A DNA stretch of 27,502 nucleotides from DATJGF01 sp035495315 (GTDB lineage: Bacteria > Verrucomicrobiota > Verrucomicrobiia > Limisphaerales > UBA8199). The DNA lies in contig DATJGF010000247.1 of NCBI GenBank assembly GCA_035495315.1, forward strand, positions 1 to 27,502, in the 5' to 3' direction. How positions within the stretch are numbered: the stretch's first letter is position 1; each line of letters starts with the position of its first letter. Shown piece after piece: positions 16,123-23,880 of this stretch. The notes under the pieces were generated by a model, which saw nothing but the letters and a program-made list of their open reading frames with translations, was not told the DNA's origin and did no database searches. Both the position numbers and the translations under genes were made by a program.

Positions 16123-16203
16123 CCGGTAGGGAGGGCTGCCTCGCTGAGGCGGCCAGTAAACCAAGGCTTAATGATAGCCGTCTCGGCGAGACGGTCCTAC
16201 CTG
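16123..16203. repeat. Inverted pair of GGTAGGGCCGCCTCG-family repeats, outward arms
   Basis: The first copy, about 16123-16155 (GGTAGGGAGGGCTGCCTCG, then CTGAGGCGGCCA), and the second, 16175-16203 (TAGCCGTCTCGGCGAGACGG, then TCCTACCTG), face each other across 19 bases. This is the same arrangement as the element inside uup, with more sequence divergence between arms. It ends 22 bases before the proposed start of the PQQ-repeat gene, so it would be part of that gene's leader. Confidence 0.8.
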
Positions 16204-16225
16204 CCGCGGTCGAAGAATCAGGGGT

Positions 16226-17563
16226 GTGAAAAGGGTCTCTGCTCTTGACGCGGAGTCTCCCGAGCGATGTCATACGCGCGTGAGTTATCCCTCGACGCTA
16301 ACATGGATGCTGGTTTTGCTGACTGAGTGCCTGGGTGAAACCGTGTGGGCGGAAGACTGGCCCCAGTGGCGTGGCCCATCGCGGAACGGGTACGCAGTCT
16401 CTACCAACCGGGTACTTTCTGCGCTGCCGGCTGCGCCAAAACTAGTTTGGAAGATCCCTGTCGGCGCGGGCCTGGCGTCACCGGTCATAGCCGGCGGCAA
16501 GGTCTTCTATAACGACAACCAGCAGGGCAAGGAAACGCTGCACGCACTCGACGCCGGAAACGGCAGCGAGTTATGGCGTTGTTCAATCGACGACGTGTTC
16601 AGGGATGAACAGGGCCCCACCGGTCCGCGTTGCACGCCGTTAGTGGATGCAGACCGAGTCTATGCTCAGTCGGGCAAAGGAGAACTGAGGTGTGTCGCGG
16701 TGGCGGATGGTCATGTTTTGTGGCGGGCCAACTTCACCAACGATTTCGCCGCTGCGTTCGAGGGTGAGGATACGCCCATCCCCGGTGCGGCGGAGCACGG
16801 CTATACCGCCGCGCCCGTAATTGAGGGGGACCGGCTGTTCGCCTGCGCCGGAGGTACCAACGGGGCGGGTGTGGTCTGCTTCGAAAAACAGACGGGCAGA
16901 TTGTTGTGGCGGTCGCAGAATGACCGCGCGTCCTACGCAGCGCCCATTATCGCGACGGTGGCCGGCACCAAACAATTGATTTGCTTTAGCGTCGAAGGAC
17001 TACTTGGCCTGGCACTCGAGGACGGAGCACGATTGTGGCGGAGCCCACTCAAGACTCCTTATGGACGCAACTGCACCACGCCGATTGTCATTGGAGATCT
17101 GGTCATTGTCGGCTCGTACCGCGCGGGATTGGCGGGCACCCGAGTGTCTCGCGAAGGGGACACTTTCAAGGCTGAACGAATTTGGGTCAACAAAGAGGCC
17201 ACGATTAATTTCTCCAGCCCGGTGGCGGTGGGGCGGAGTGTGTTCGGTCTGGGGTCAGGCCGCCAATTGCTTTGTGTGGACGCGGAAACCGGGCGGACGA
17301 CATGGGCGCAAAAGAACTATGCCAGCACCGCTGCTGAAATGGCCTTTGCATCGTTCCTGGTGTTGGGAGGAAATATGCTGGTCAGTCTGGATGATGGCCA
17401 GGTTGCCCTGGTGGCCGCTGACCCCACAACCTTCCGCGAAATCGGCCGTGTGAAACTCTGCGGTCCCAATTGGTGCTCCCCGGCCTATGCCGACGGTCGT
17501 TTGCTGATCCGGGATGGACTTAAGGAAAGTGGTGATCTCTACTGCTTCGAACTCGTGCCGTAA
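16226..17563 (+). CDS. Secreted PQQ-like (BamB-type) beta-propeller protein
   Basis: A 445-residue protein. The mature part begins AEDWPQWRGPSRNG, a signature of secreted PQQ-repeat proteins of Planctomycetes and Verrucomicrobia. Propeller strands repeat as ASPVIAGGKVFYND, LHALDAGNGSELWR, GELRCVAVADGHVLWRANFT, VVCFEKQTGRLLWRS and LLCVDAETGRTTWAQ. The start is uncertain: GTG 16226 follows AGGGG too closely (1 base), while internal GTG 16280 or ATG 16307 would give a shorter signal peptide ending near TVWA. No quinoprotein catalytic residues can be identified, so a scaffold or binding role is as likely as an enzymatic one. A palindromic repeat lies just upstream. Confidence 0.85.
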   Translation: MKRVSALDAESPERCHTRVSYPSTLTWMLVLLTECLGETVWAEDWPQWRGPSRNGYAVSTNRVLSALPAAPKLVWKIPVGAGLASPVIAGGKVFYNDNQQGKETLHALDAGNGSELWRCSIDDVFRDEQGPTGPRCTPLVDADRVYAQSGKGELRCVAVADGHVLWRANFTNDFAAAFEGEDTPIPGAAEHGYTAAPVIEGDRLFACAGGTNGAGVVCFEKQTGRLLWRSQNDRASYAAPIIATVAGTKQLICFSVEGLLGLALEDGARLWRSPLKTPYGRNCTTPIVIGDLVIVGSYRAGLAGTRVSREGDTFKAERIWVNKEATINFSSPVAVGRSVFGLGSGRQLLCVDAETGRTTWAQKNYASTAAEMAFASFLVLGGNMLVSLDDGQVALVAADPTTFREIGRVKLCGPNWCSPAYADGRLLIRDGLKESGDLYCFELVP

Positions 17564-17730
17564 TTAAGAAGCGACGATCGAAGCTCACACTCCAGTCCAC
17601 TGAGCAGTGGAATGATGTCAAAAACTGCTTCAGGGCATATAGACAAAGGAGTCAAACCATAACACTGCTTGTTTTTATCGGGCACGATTAAAAGTGGATG
17701 CGAATGCGCTTTTGCTCCCGTTGCTTTCAT
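17539..17730 (-). CDS. Possible small protein, 63 residues, unknown
   Basis: A 63-codon frame beginning MKATGAKAHSHPLLIVPDKN and ending in a Leu-rich stretch (IIPLLSGLECELRSSLLN). It is antisense to the last 25 bases of the PQQ-repeat gene. GGAGGTG lies 10 bases before the ATG at 17730, inside a hairpin (CACCTCCA/TGGAGGTG, 17739-17758). The product is not recognised. It is reported because the strong ribosome site and the coupled upstream frame make chance less likely, but it may still be non-coding. Confidence 0.25.
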   Translation of the reverse strand: MKATGAKAHSHPLLIVPDKNKQCYGLTPLSICPEAVFDIIPLLSGLECELRSSLLNYGTSSKQ

Positions 17731-17734
17731 CTCA

Positions 17735-17818
17735 TTAACACCTCCATTTATGGAGGTGTACCAGGTCCTCCAAGGGTTTGTCGCCACCGCCCAATTTTAA
17801 TCGCACCCTTTTTATCAC
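17735..17818 (-). CDS. Possible leader peptide, 27 residues
   Basis: A short frame from GTG 17818: basic start VIKRVRLKLGGGDK, then PLEDLVHLHKWRC. Its stop (TAA in TAATGAGATG) is 4 bases before the ATG of the 63-codon frame, and its last codons carry that frame's GGAGG. Translation through it would open the hairpin that covers the ribosome site. No family is recognised, and both frames could be remnants of a decayed gene. Confidence 0.2.
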   Translation of the reverse strand: MIKRVRLKLGGGDKPLEDLVHLHKWRC

Positions 17819-17875
17819 CTGCGCCGAATAACGGATTCGTCATCGCACCGGATTGCGGCTAAACTGTGCGGAATT

Positions 17876-19840
17876 GTGATAGCGGGTCCGCCCATTCTAA
17901 CGGCCAACGATTTGGCGCTGAGCTACGGTTACCAGCGCTTGCTGGAATCGGTCACACTATCCGTGTCGCCGGGGGAGAAAGTGGGATTGGTTGGTCGCAA
18001 TGGTTCGGGCAAGACAAGTCTGTTGCGGATCCTGGCGGGGAACCAGGAAGCTGACGCCGGCGAGATTGCGCGACGCCGCGGGTTGCGGATCGGATATCTG
18101 CCCCAGGAATTCGAGTTGGACCCGAACCTGACGGTGCGCGAGAATATCGAGGCCGGCGCGACAGATCTGATGGATTGGCTGCATCGGTATCAATCCGGGG
18201 CCGGCTCGGAAGCGGAGCTGGCAGGGTTGCTGAATCAGATCGAGAGTGTGGACGGATGGAATTTCCAGGCGCGGCTCAAGGCCGAGGCGTCCGCGCTCGC
18301 GGCGCCGCTGCTGGATGCCCTAGTCGGGCCGCTGTCGGGCGGAGAAAGGCGGCGCGTTGCCCTCTGTCGCGCGTTGGCGGCGCAACCAGACCTGCTGCTA
18401 CTGGACGAGCCGACAAACCATCTGGACGCAGAATCGATTCTTTGGCTCGAAGGTTTTCTGCACGATTTTCCGGGCGCAGTCATTTTTGTCACGCACGACC
18501 GCTATTTTCTTGATGTGATAGCGACGCGCGTGATTGAGCTGGCGGATGGGCGCTGCTATTCGCATCCCGGCAACTACACCGCGTATCTGGAGTCCAAGGC
18601 GATTCGCCAGCAAATCGCCGAGCAATCGGAGCGGCGACGGCAGCGCTTTCTGCGCGAGGAGCTGGAATGGGTGCGGGCCGGAGTGCGCGCGCAGCGTTCC
18701 AAGCCGCGGCATCGGCTGGAAATGTTCTACAATGTCAAAGGGCTCGAAGCGCCGCCCGAAGAACGCGAGATGGACCTGCTCATCCCGCCTCCGCCGGACC
18801 TGGGCAACACGGCGATCGAATTGGAGAACGTCGGCGCCAAGGTCGGTAAAAGCGAGAACGAGCGCTGGCTTTTTCGCGGCCTGACGCTTTCGCTCAAGCC
18901 GGGGCAATGCACCGGAATCGTTGGACGCAACGGAGCGGGCAAAACAACGCTGCTGCGCATTTGCCTCGGTGCACGTGAGCCGGACGAGGGCACGGCTAAA
19001 ATCGGCAAAAAGGTAGTTTTCAATTACATCGACCAGAGCCGAATGCAACTGGAAGGAACGGGGACCGTGCTGCAGGAGATTTCCGCCGGAAGCGAAACGG
19101 TATTGTTCGGCGACCAGCAGTTGAGCGCGCGTTCTTATTTGCGACGATTCCTGTTTGCCGACGAGCGGGTGAATGAGCCGGTAGCGCGGCTGTCGGGTGG
19201 CGAGCGGGCGCGGTTGATGCTCGCGAAGGTGTTGCGCCGCGGCGGCAACGTGCTCGTGCTCGATGAGCCGACCAATGACCTCGATTTGCCCAGCTTGCGG
19301 ATGTTGGAGGAAGCGCTGGCGGACTTTGAAGGCACGGTGCTCGTCGTGAGTCACGATCGTTACTTCCTGGATCGCATTTGCGACCAGGTGCTCGCGTTCG
19401 AGGAAAACGGGTTGTTCGTCCAGCCAGGCAATTATTCCTATTACCTCGAAAAGAAAAAGGAACGCGATGCGCAGGTAGGGCCGCCTCGCCGAGGCGGCCA
19501 CAAAATAGTGGGCAGAACGCCTAAGACCATACTTCCCATGCATGATGGCCGCCTCGGCGAGGTAGGCGTACCTCCTGGCCGCCTCGGCGAGGCGGCCCTA
19601 CCTGCAAACCGTACGCGCAAGCTGAGCTTCAAGGAAAAGCGTGAGCTGGAAGGAATGGAAGAGGCCATCATGGCGGCTGAAACACGCGTCCAGGAGCTCG
19701 AGACGACGTTGAACGATCCGCAGTTTCATGCGACGCGCTCAAGGGAAGCTCACGGACTTATCGTCGAGCTCGAAATGGCGAAAACGGAGGTGACACGGTT
19801 ATACGAACGCTGGGAGGAGCTTTCGTCGCGGCAAAAATGA
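17876..19840 (+). CDS. uup: ABC-F family ATPase, Uup type, with repeat-derived insert
   Basis: A 654-residue cytoplasmic protein with two ABC ATPase domains and no membrane segments. Domain 1 has Walker A GRNGSGKTS (40-48), signature LSGGE (153-157) and Walker B with DEPTN (177-181). Domain 2 has GRNGAGKTT (350-358), LSGGE (439-443) and DEPTN (463-467). The C-terminal domain (about 580-654, KLSFKEKRELEGME onwards) is the coiled coil that defines Uup among ABC-F proteins. ABC-F proteins act on ribosomes; Uup also affects transposon excision and binds DNA or branched structures in Escherichia coli. Residues 533-577, between domain 2 and the coiled coil, are encoded by a palindromic repeat element. 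Start GTG 17876 is placed just before PPILTANDLALSYG; no strong ribosome site is visible. Confidence 0.93.
   Translation: MIAGPPILTANDLALSYGYQRLLESVTLSVSPGEKVGLVGRNGSGKTSLLRILAGNQEADAGEIARRRGLRIGYLPQEFELDPNLTVRENIEAGATDLMDWLHRYQSGAGSEAELAGLLNQIESVDGWNFQARLKAEASALAAPLLDALVGPLSGGERRRVALCRALAAQPDLLLLDEPTNHLDAESILWLEGFLHDFPGAVIFVTHDRYFLDVIATRVIELADGRCYSHPGNYTAYLESKAIRQQIAEQSERRRQRFLREELEWVRAGVRAQRSKPRHRLEMFYNVKGLEAPPEEREMDLLIPPPPDLGNTAIELENVGAKVGKSENERWLFRGLTLSLKPGQCTGIVGRNGAGKTTLLRICLGAREPDEGTAKIGKKVVFNYIDQSRMQLEGTGTVLQEISAGSETVLFGDQQLSARSYLRRFLFADERVNEPVARLSGGERARLMLAKVLRRGGNVLVLDEPTNDLDLPSLRMLEEALADFEGTVLVVSHDRYFLDRICDQVLAFEENGLFVQPGNYSYYLEKKKERDAQVGPPRRGGHKIVGRTPKTILPMHDGRLGEVGVPPGRLGEAALPANRTRKLSFKEKRELEGMEEAIMAAETRVQELETTLNDPQFHATRSREAHGLIVELEMAKTEVTRLYERWEELSSRQK
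19472..19604. repeat. 133-bp palindromic repeat element inside uup
   Basis: The arms 19472-19500 and 19576-19604 are perfect 29-bp inverted copies. Each contains a near-perfect 21-bp palindrome (GGCCGCCTCG-C-CGAGGCGGCC). Between them is a third, partial copy (19546 to about 19568, TGGCCGCCTCGGCGAGG then TACCT). It is read through without a stop in the uup frame, giving a Gly/Pro/Arg-rich segment with VGPPRRGG, DGRLGEVGVPP and GRLGEAALPA. The same family occurs between genes at 15.83, 16.13 and 19.90 kb. Confidence 0.92.
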
Positions 19841-19903
19841 AGTCGCGGAAGGAAGTCAGGTAAAGTCCGCAAATGTTTTGGTTGAGGCGATCGGTTTGAT
19901 AGG

Positions 19904-19930
19904 TGGCCGTCTCGGCGAGACGGCCCTACC
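19904..19930. repeat. Single copy of the GGTAGGGCCGCCTCG-family repeat
   Basis: TGGCCGTCTCGGCGAGACGG followed by CCCTACC, matching 25 of the first 27 positions of the right arm in uup; the changes (C to T and G to A) are paired and keep the palindrome. It lies between uup and the serine hydrolase gene. Confidence 0.8.
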
Positions 19931-19978
19931 AACATTCCCCATTTGACAGCTTTTTCAGGGGCAGCTAGACATCGCGCT

Positions 19979-21088
19979 ATGAAACGCAATGGTCTCTGCC
20001 AGGCATCGGCGCTCGCGATCTCGGTCATCTCTTTTTCGTCTTCAGCCGGCAACCAACCGTTGCCCCGGAGCACGCCGGAAGCCCAAGGCACTTCCTCGCA
20101 GGCGATTCGGGATTTCGTTTCGACCGTTGATAAAATTGATACGCTGCACAGCTTCATCCTGGTACGCCACGGCCACGTCATAGCCGAGGGATGGTGGAAA
20201 CCCGAGGCGCCCGACAAACCACACGTGCTGTATTCGCTCAGCAAAAGTTTCAATTCCACCGCTGTTGGCCTGGCAATCGCCGAAGGCAAACTGAGCCTGG
20301 ATGATCCGGTGCTGAAGTTTTTTCCGGGAGACGCGCCGGCCGAGCCCTCTGAAAATCTCAAGGCAATGAAAGTGCGCGACCTGCTGACGATGTCCTGCGG
20401 ACACGATACCGAGCCGAAGGCGACCCGTGGCGCGCCGTCCGTAAAAGATTTTCTGGCGCAGCCAGTCCCGCACAAGCCGGGAACGCATTTCCTTTACAAC
20501 ACGCTGGGCAGCTACACTCTGTCCGCGATTGTTACAAAGGCAACGGGGCAAACGTCGCTGGAGTTTTTGAAGATGCGTTTGTTTGAGCCCCTTGGGATTG
20601 AAAATCCCGATTGGCCCAGCAGCCCGGAAGGCAACACTCTCGGCGGCTACGGACTGAAATTGTGCACGGAAGACGTCGCCAAGTTCGGCCAGCTTTATTT
20701 GCAGAAGGGCAAATGGAACGGCAAACAATTGCTTCCGCAAAACTGGGTGGAGCAAGCGACGAGCAAGCAAGTTCCAAACGACCAGGAAGGACACTCAAAA
20801 ATCGGAATCGATTGGGTCCAGGGCTACGGCTTTCAATTCTGGCGCTGCACACACAATGCTTTTCGCGGCGACGGCGCCAACGGCCAGTTATGTGTTGTCA
20901 TCCCCGAAAAAGACGCTGTCATTGCGATTACTGCCGACACCGGCAAATTTCAAGACGAGATGAATGCCATCTGGGACAAATTATATCCTGCGTTCCAGTC
21001 TGAAGATTTGCCCGAAAATCCCCAGGAAGTTGAAAAACTGAAGCAATCAATTACTACCTTGGTAGCTCATCCGGCAAAAAAGATTTAA
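19979..21088 (+). CDS. Secreted serine hydrolase, beta-lactamase/PBP-like fold
   Basis: A 369-residue protein of the class C beta-lactamase family (esterase or D-aminopeptidase relatives). The signal peptide is MKRNGLCQASALAISVISFS followed by SSAG; the start ATG 19979 is preferred to a TTG 12 codons upstream. The nucleophile motif is S86-L-S-K89 in LYSLSKSFNST. The second motif is Y173-N174 (FLYNTLGSYTLSAI), and RGDGANGQLCVVIPEKD forms the C-terminal strand next to the active site. It is expected in the periplasm or outside the cell. The substrate is not predictable; most such proteins are not antibiotic-resistance enzymes. It converges on the antiporter gene with 41 bases between stops. Confidence 0.9.
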   Translation: MKRNGLCQASALAISVISFSSSAGNQPLPRSTPEAQGTSSQAIRDFVSTVDKIDTLHSFILVRHGHVIAEGWWKPEAPDKPHVLYSLSKSFNSTAVGLAIAEGKLSLDDPVLKFFPGDAPAEPSENLKAMKVRDLLTMSCGHDTEPKATRGAPSVKDFLAQPVPHKPGTHFLYNTLGSYTLSAIVTKATGQTSLEFLKMRLFEPLGIENPDWPSSPEGNTLGGYGLKLCTEDVAKFGQLYLQKGKWNGKQLLPQNWVEQATSKQVPNDQEGHSKIGIDWVQGYGFQFWRCTHNAFRGDGANGQLCVVIPEKDAVIAITADTGKFQDEMNAIWDKLYPAFQSEDLPENPQEVEKLKQSITTLVAHPAKKI

Positions 21089-21129
21089 GCCTCTGATGGT
21101 GGCAGGCCGCCTGGATCCTAAACTGCGCG

Positions 21130-22860
21130 TTAGTGGATCACCTCACGGCGGTCCTTGAGCTCTTCCTCCTGTTCGAGGCGTTTGCGTTCGAGCCGATTCT
21201 CTTTCGCCGCCCGCACGACTTCGTAGAGTTCCTGGGCTTCAACGAGGCGCGGTACGCTGACGAAGTCCGCGCCGGCAGCATATAACTTGGGAATTTCGTC
21301 GAACAGCTCCGCGTGCGCGATAATCGTGGCTTTAGGATTAATGTCCCGTAATTGCTGCACCAGGCGGAGGTTGGTGGTGTTTTTTAGTAAACCGTTAGGG
21401 ATCGTGCAAAGAATGATGCTGGCCCGGTCGACCCCGGCGTGCGACAAGGTGTCGCGCTGGCTGATGTCGCCATAAATGACCGGTATTCCGCGGCGCCGCA
21501 GTTCGTCATTGACCTGCGGGTTGAAATCGATCACCGAGATTTCCTGGAGCAGGTCCGGTGAGTGGCGGGCAAACTCTTCAACCAGCGAGCTGGCGGTCCA
21601 GAAAAAGCCAAGAATCTGAATTGGCCTGCCTCGCTTATCTCCCTGGACTTCGTCGGCCGGCCCGGCTGCCTGTCCTAAATCGTGTGCGCCGAGCCAGCGC
21701 AGCAACGGACTGAATCGCCGCAACACCGCTTCATTCCGCACAATCGTGTAGCTGCTGACGACAGCCAGGAATGCAAACGCGTACGCCACCACACCTTGCG
21801 TCAGGCTGTGCGCGTCCCCCGCTTTCACACCCAAGGCAACAATCACCAGGGAAAATTCGCTGACCTGGCACAGGTTCACCGCCGGCAACAGGCTTGCCCG
21901 GTGTCCCAGCCGCATCGAGTGCAGCGGCACAAAAACGGTCACCAGCCGGCTCCCGATGAGGAAGGCCGAATACACCATCGCCCAAAGCAGCAGCGACGCG
22001 GTGGGTTTCGGTATAGACATGCCGAGCGCGACAAAGAAGAGGGTCAGGAAAAAATCGCGAAGCGTCGTGACCTTGGCGGTCACATCGAGCGCATAAGGAA
22101 AAGTCGAGAGCGCGACGCCGGCGATCAACGCTCCCATCTCTCTCGACAACCCCAGCAGTTGCGCCAAACTGCACACCAGGAAACACCACGCCAGCGCTCC
22201 CACTAGCACCAGTTCCGGCAACTGTGCCACTGCCCGGAAGAGCGGCGGCAACACGTAGCGGCTCGACATCAGCGCCGTCGCGACCAGCACCACCACCCTG
22301 AACAGCGATGCCATCAGCGGTCCGACGGCCGGTTCCTTCAGCGTGCCTTGCACCGCGAGGAATAGAATGGCAAACAAGTCCTGCGCTACCAGCACCCCGA
22401 GCGTGATCCGGCCGACCAGTGTATCGAGTTCGCGTTTGTCATGAAGGATTTTGACGATGATCACCGTGCTGCTGAGCGCAGCACTGATCGTGAGGTATAG
22501 AGCATCTAAATCAGTTCCGCCCCAGCGCAGCGCAAGCAATTTGAGAAAAAAGAAACCCAGCCCGCACCCGCCGAGTATCTGGACCGCCGCCGTCACAACG
22601 ATGGCACGCCCGGCCCCCAGCACCTTCTTGAGGTCGATCTCGAGCCCAATCATGAACAGCAGGAAAATCAATCCCAGTTCGGCGATGGTGGTGATAGATT
22701 CGCGCTCGCGTATCCAACCAAACCCAACCGGTCCTACCAACAGCCCTGCGCCAAGATAGGCGATGATCAGCGGTTGTCGGAGCAGCCTTGCGACAAGCGC
22801 CAGCAGCCAGGCCACGACAATGCAAAGCGAGATATCCGCTATGATGTGACTGTTTTCCAT
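21130..22860 (-). CDS. CPA2 family cation:proton antiporter with RCK domain
   Basis: A 576-residue protein of the Kef/CPA2 type. Residues 1-380 hold about 12 membrane helices, with LIFLLFMIGLEIDLKKV (64-80), ALSSTVIIVKIL (128-139), LGVLVAQDLFAILFL (154-168, the ion-binding QDL) and SREMGALIAGVALS (239-252). Residues 413-550 resemble a TrkA-N/RCK domain. The strand pattern VIDFNPQVNDELRRRGIPVI then YGDISQRDTL is intact, but the nucleotide-binding GxGxxG is replaced by GFFWTA (418-423). A charged helix closes the protein. It should exchange K+ or Na+ for protons. Transcribed divergently from the small secreted protein gene. Confidence 0.9.
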   Translation of the reverse strand: MENSHIIADISLCIVVAWLLALVARLLRQPLIIAYLGAGLLVGPVGFGWIRERESITTIAELGLIFLLFMIGLEIDLKKVLGAGRAIVVTAAVQILGGCGLGFFFLKLLALRWGGTDLDALYLTISAALSSTVIIVKILHDKRELDTLVGRITLGVLVAQDLFAILFLAVQGTLKEPAVGPLMASLFRVVVLVATALMSSRYVLPPLFRAVAQLPELVLVGALAWCFLVCSLAQLLGLSREMGALIAGVALSTFPYALDVTAKVTTLRDFFLTLFFVALGMSIPKPTASLLLWAMVYSAFLIGSRLVTVFVPLHSMRLGHRASLLPAVNLCQVSEFSLVIVALGVKAGDAHSLTQGVVAYAFAFLAVVSSYTIVRNEAVLRRFSPLLRWLGAHDLGQAAGPADEVQGDKRGRPIQILGFFWTASSLVEEFARHSPDLLQEISVIDFNPQVNDELRRRGIPVIYGDISQRDTLSHAGVDRASIILCTIPNGLLKNTTNLRLVQQLRDINPKATIIAHAELFDEIPKLYAAGADFVSVPRLVEAQELYEVVRAAKENRLERKRLEQEEELKDRREVIH

Positions 22861-23063
22861 TTAGGTGACCAGCCCAGCATATTCGAGCAAACGGCCGGAA
22901 GCTACTCTCGGATGTCATGGAGGAGAGCGAATGTTCCTTTCGAGCACCACTGGGATTAAACCCCAAACTTCGCAGTTACGCGGTCCCTCTTGCTGCTTTC
23001 GGTTTCAGCCTCCGCGCTCGACATCCCGACACCCGCCAGCCACAATCCGACAAGGAAGTAACT

Positions 23064-23669
23064 ATGAAGCTCTGTCCATTCAAACTCATGTTGCCGGCTG
23101 TTTCGTGCGCCGCGCTATTGCTCTCCCCCTCGTGCGCCTCCAAGCCGGAGGACGAAAAGAACACTTCAACGGCTTTTCGCCAAGGCGTGCCCGGGGGCAC
23201 CTGGGTTGAAAGTTACAAAATACCGGTCACCGTAGCAGCTATCGACCCGGCCAACCATAAGGTAACGCTAGTCGCCTCCGACAACAGCCAAACTACCTTC
23301 ACCGCCGGACGTGATTTCAAAGGCTTCGATCAACTGAAGATCGGCGACCAGCTCCAGGCAGCCGTGGCCAGGGAATTGGTTATCTTCCTGCGTCAGCACG
23401 GCGCGCCGCCGGAAGCTGACCTATCGGCCGCGAAAGAATTAATTAAGGACGGCGAACACTCCGGCGTCCTCAAGGCCGACACGGTTGAAAAGACCGCGAA
23501 GGTGACTGCCATCAGCCCAAATCAGGGCCAAGCCACGCTCCAGTTTACAGATGGAACTACTCGGGACGTCACGGTCAGGCGAGACGTGAATCTGTGGAGT
23601 TTCAAGCTCGGTGAAGAAGTCGTCATCCGCACACGTTCAGCCGTCGTGCTTAATCTGGAAAAGCCGTAA
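23064..23669 (+). CDS. Small secreted protein with two OB/SH3-like repeats, unknown
   Basis: A 201-residue protein from ATG 23064, which has AAGGAAG five bases upstream; an open frame extends 49 codons further but is not favoured. The N-terminus MKLCPFKLMLPAVSCAALLL ends in SPSCAS, a signal peptide with an imperfect lipobox, so it may be a lipoprotein. The mature part has two similar units: VTVAAIDPANHKVTLVASDN with FDQLKIGDQLQAAV, and AKVTAISPNQGQATLQFTDG with LWSFKLGEEVVIRTR. This pattern suggests two small beta domains. It is not recognised beyond similarity to uncharacterised periplasmic proteins. It is divergent from the antiporter gene; a functional link is only a guess. Confidence 0.75.
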   Translation: MKLCPFKLMLPAVSCAALLLSPSCASKPEDEKNTSTAFRQGVPGGTWVESYKIPVTVAAIDPANHKVTLVASDNSQTTFTAGRDFKGFDQLKIGDQLQAAVARELVIFLRQHGAPPEADLSAAKELIKDGEHSGVLKADTVEKTAKVTAISPNQGQATLQFTDGTTRDVTVRRDVNLWSFKLGEEVVIRTRSAVVLNLEKP

Positions 23670-23752
23670 ACCGCAGTAGAGTTTGCGTCATTTCGTGTGG
23701 TGGCCTATCCCATTTTAGCCGTCTCGGATGAACTGTGTTTACCACCCGGTGT

Positions 23753-23854
23753 TTAGGTTTGATCGAAGCTTTCCTTGATCACTGCAGCGAGGCCGGTGAG
23801 TAGACGGTCGGCTTGGCCGACATAGGACGAGCCGTGCATGAGCACCAATTTTTG
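23753..23854 (-). pseudogene. C-terminal remnant of a possible MBL-fold/diiron protein
   Basis: Read on the minus strand, 33 codons between a TGA and a TAA encode QKLVLMHGSSYVGQADRLLT, then GLAAVIKESFDQT. The MHGSSY-G segment followed by a helix resembles the end of flavodiiron-type MBL-fold (ODP) proteins, where the histidine precedes a closing helix. No matching upstream part exists; the prepilin-like gene's stop is 26 bases before it. The stretch has the look of real protein, so it is best read as a leftover of a gene truncated by rearrangement. Chance similarity cannot be excluded. The rest of the 23670-23880 gap shows nothing else clear. Confidence 0.45.
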
Positions 23855-23880
23855 TCAGGCGGAGGGAATAATTGTTAGTT

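Noticed and set aside
18398..19543. 381-codon minus-strand open frame opposite uup
   Set aside because: It is antisense to conserved ATPase motifs, has no recognisable product and arises from the GC-rich codon pattern of uup.
22917..23063. Upstream in-frame ATG of the small secreted protein gene
   Set aside because: It would place 49 polar residues before the signal peptide; ATG 23064 has a good ribosome site and a normal signal sequence.
23716..23727. TAGCCGTCTCGG, matching the start of the right repeat arm at 16175
   Set aside because: Only 12 bases match and the palindrome is not completed; it may be a truncated copy but chance is not excluded.
23807..23821. Perfect 6-bp hairpin GTCGGC-TTG-GCCGAC
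   Set aside because: It falls inside the protein-like remnant and has no T tract, so it is explained by coding sequence and not called a terminator.
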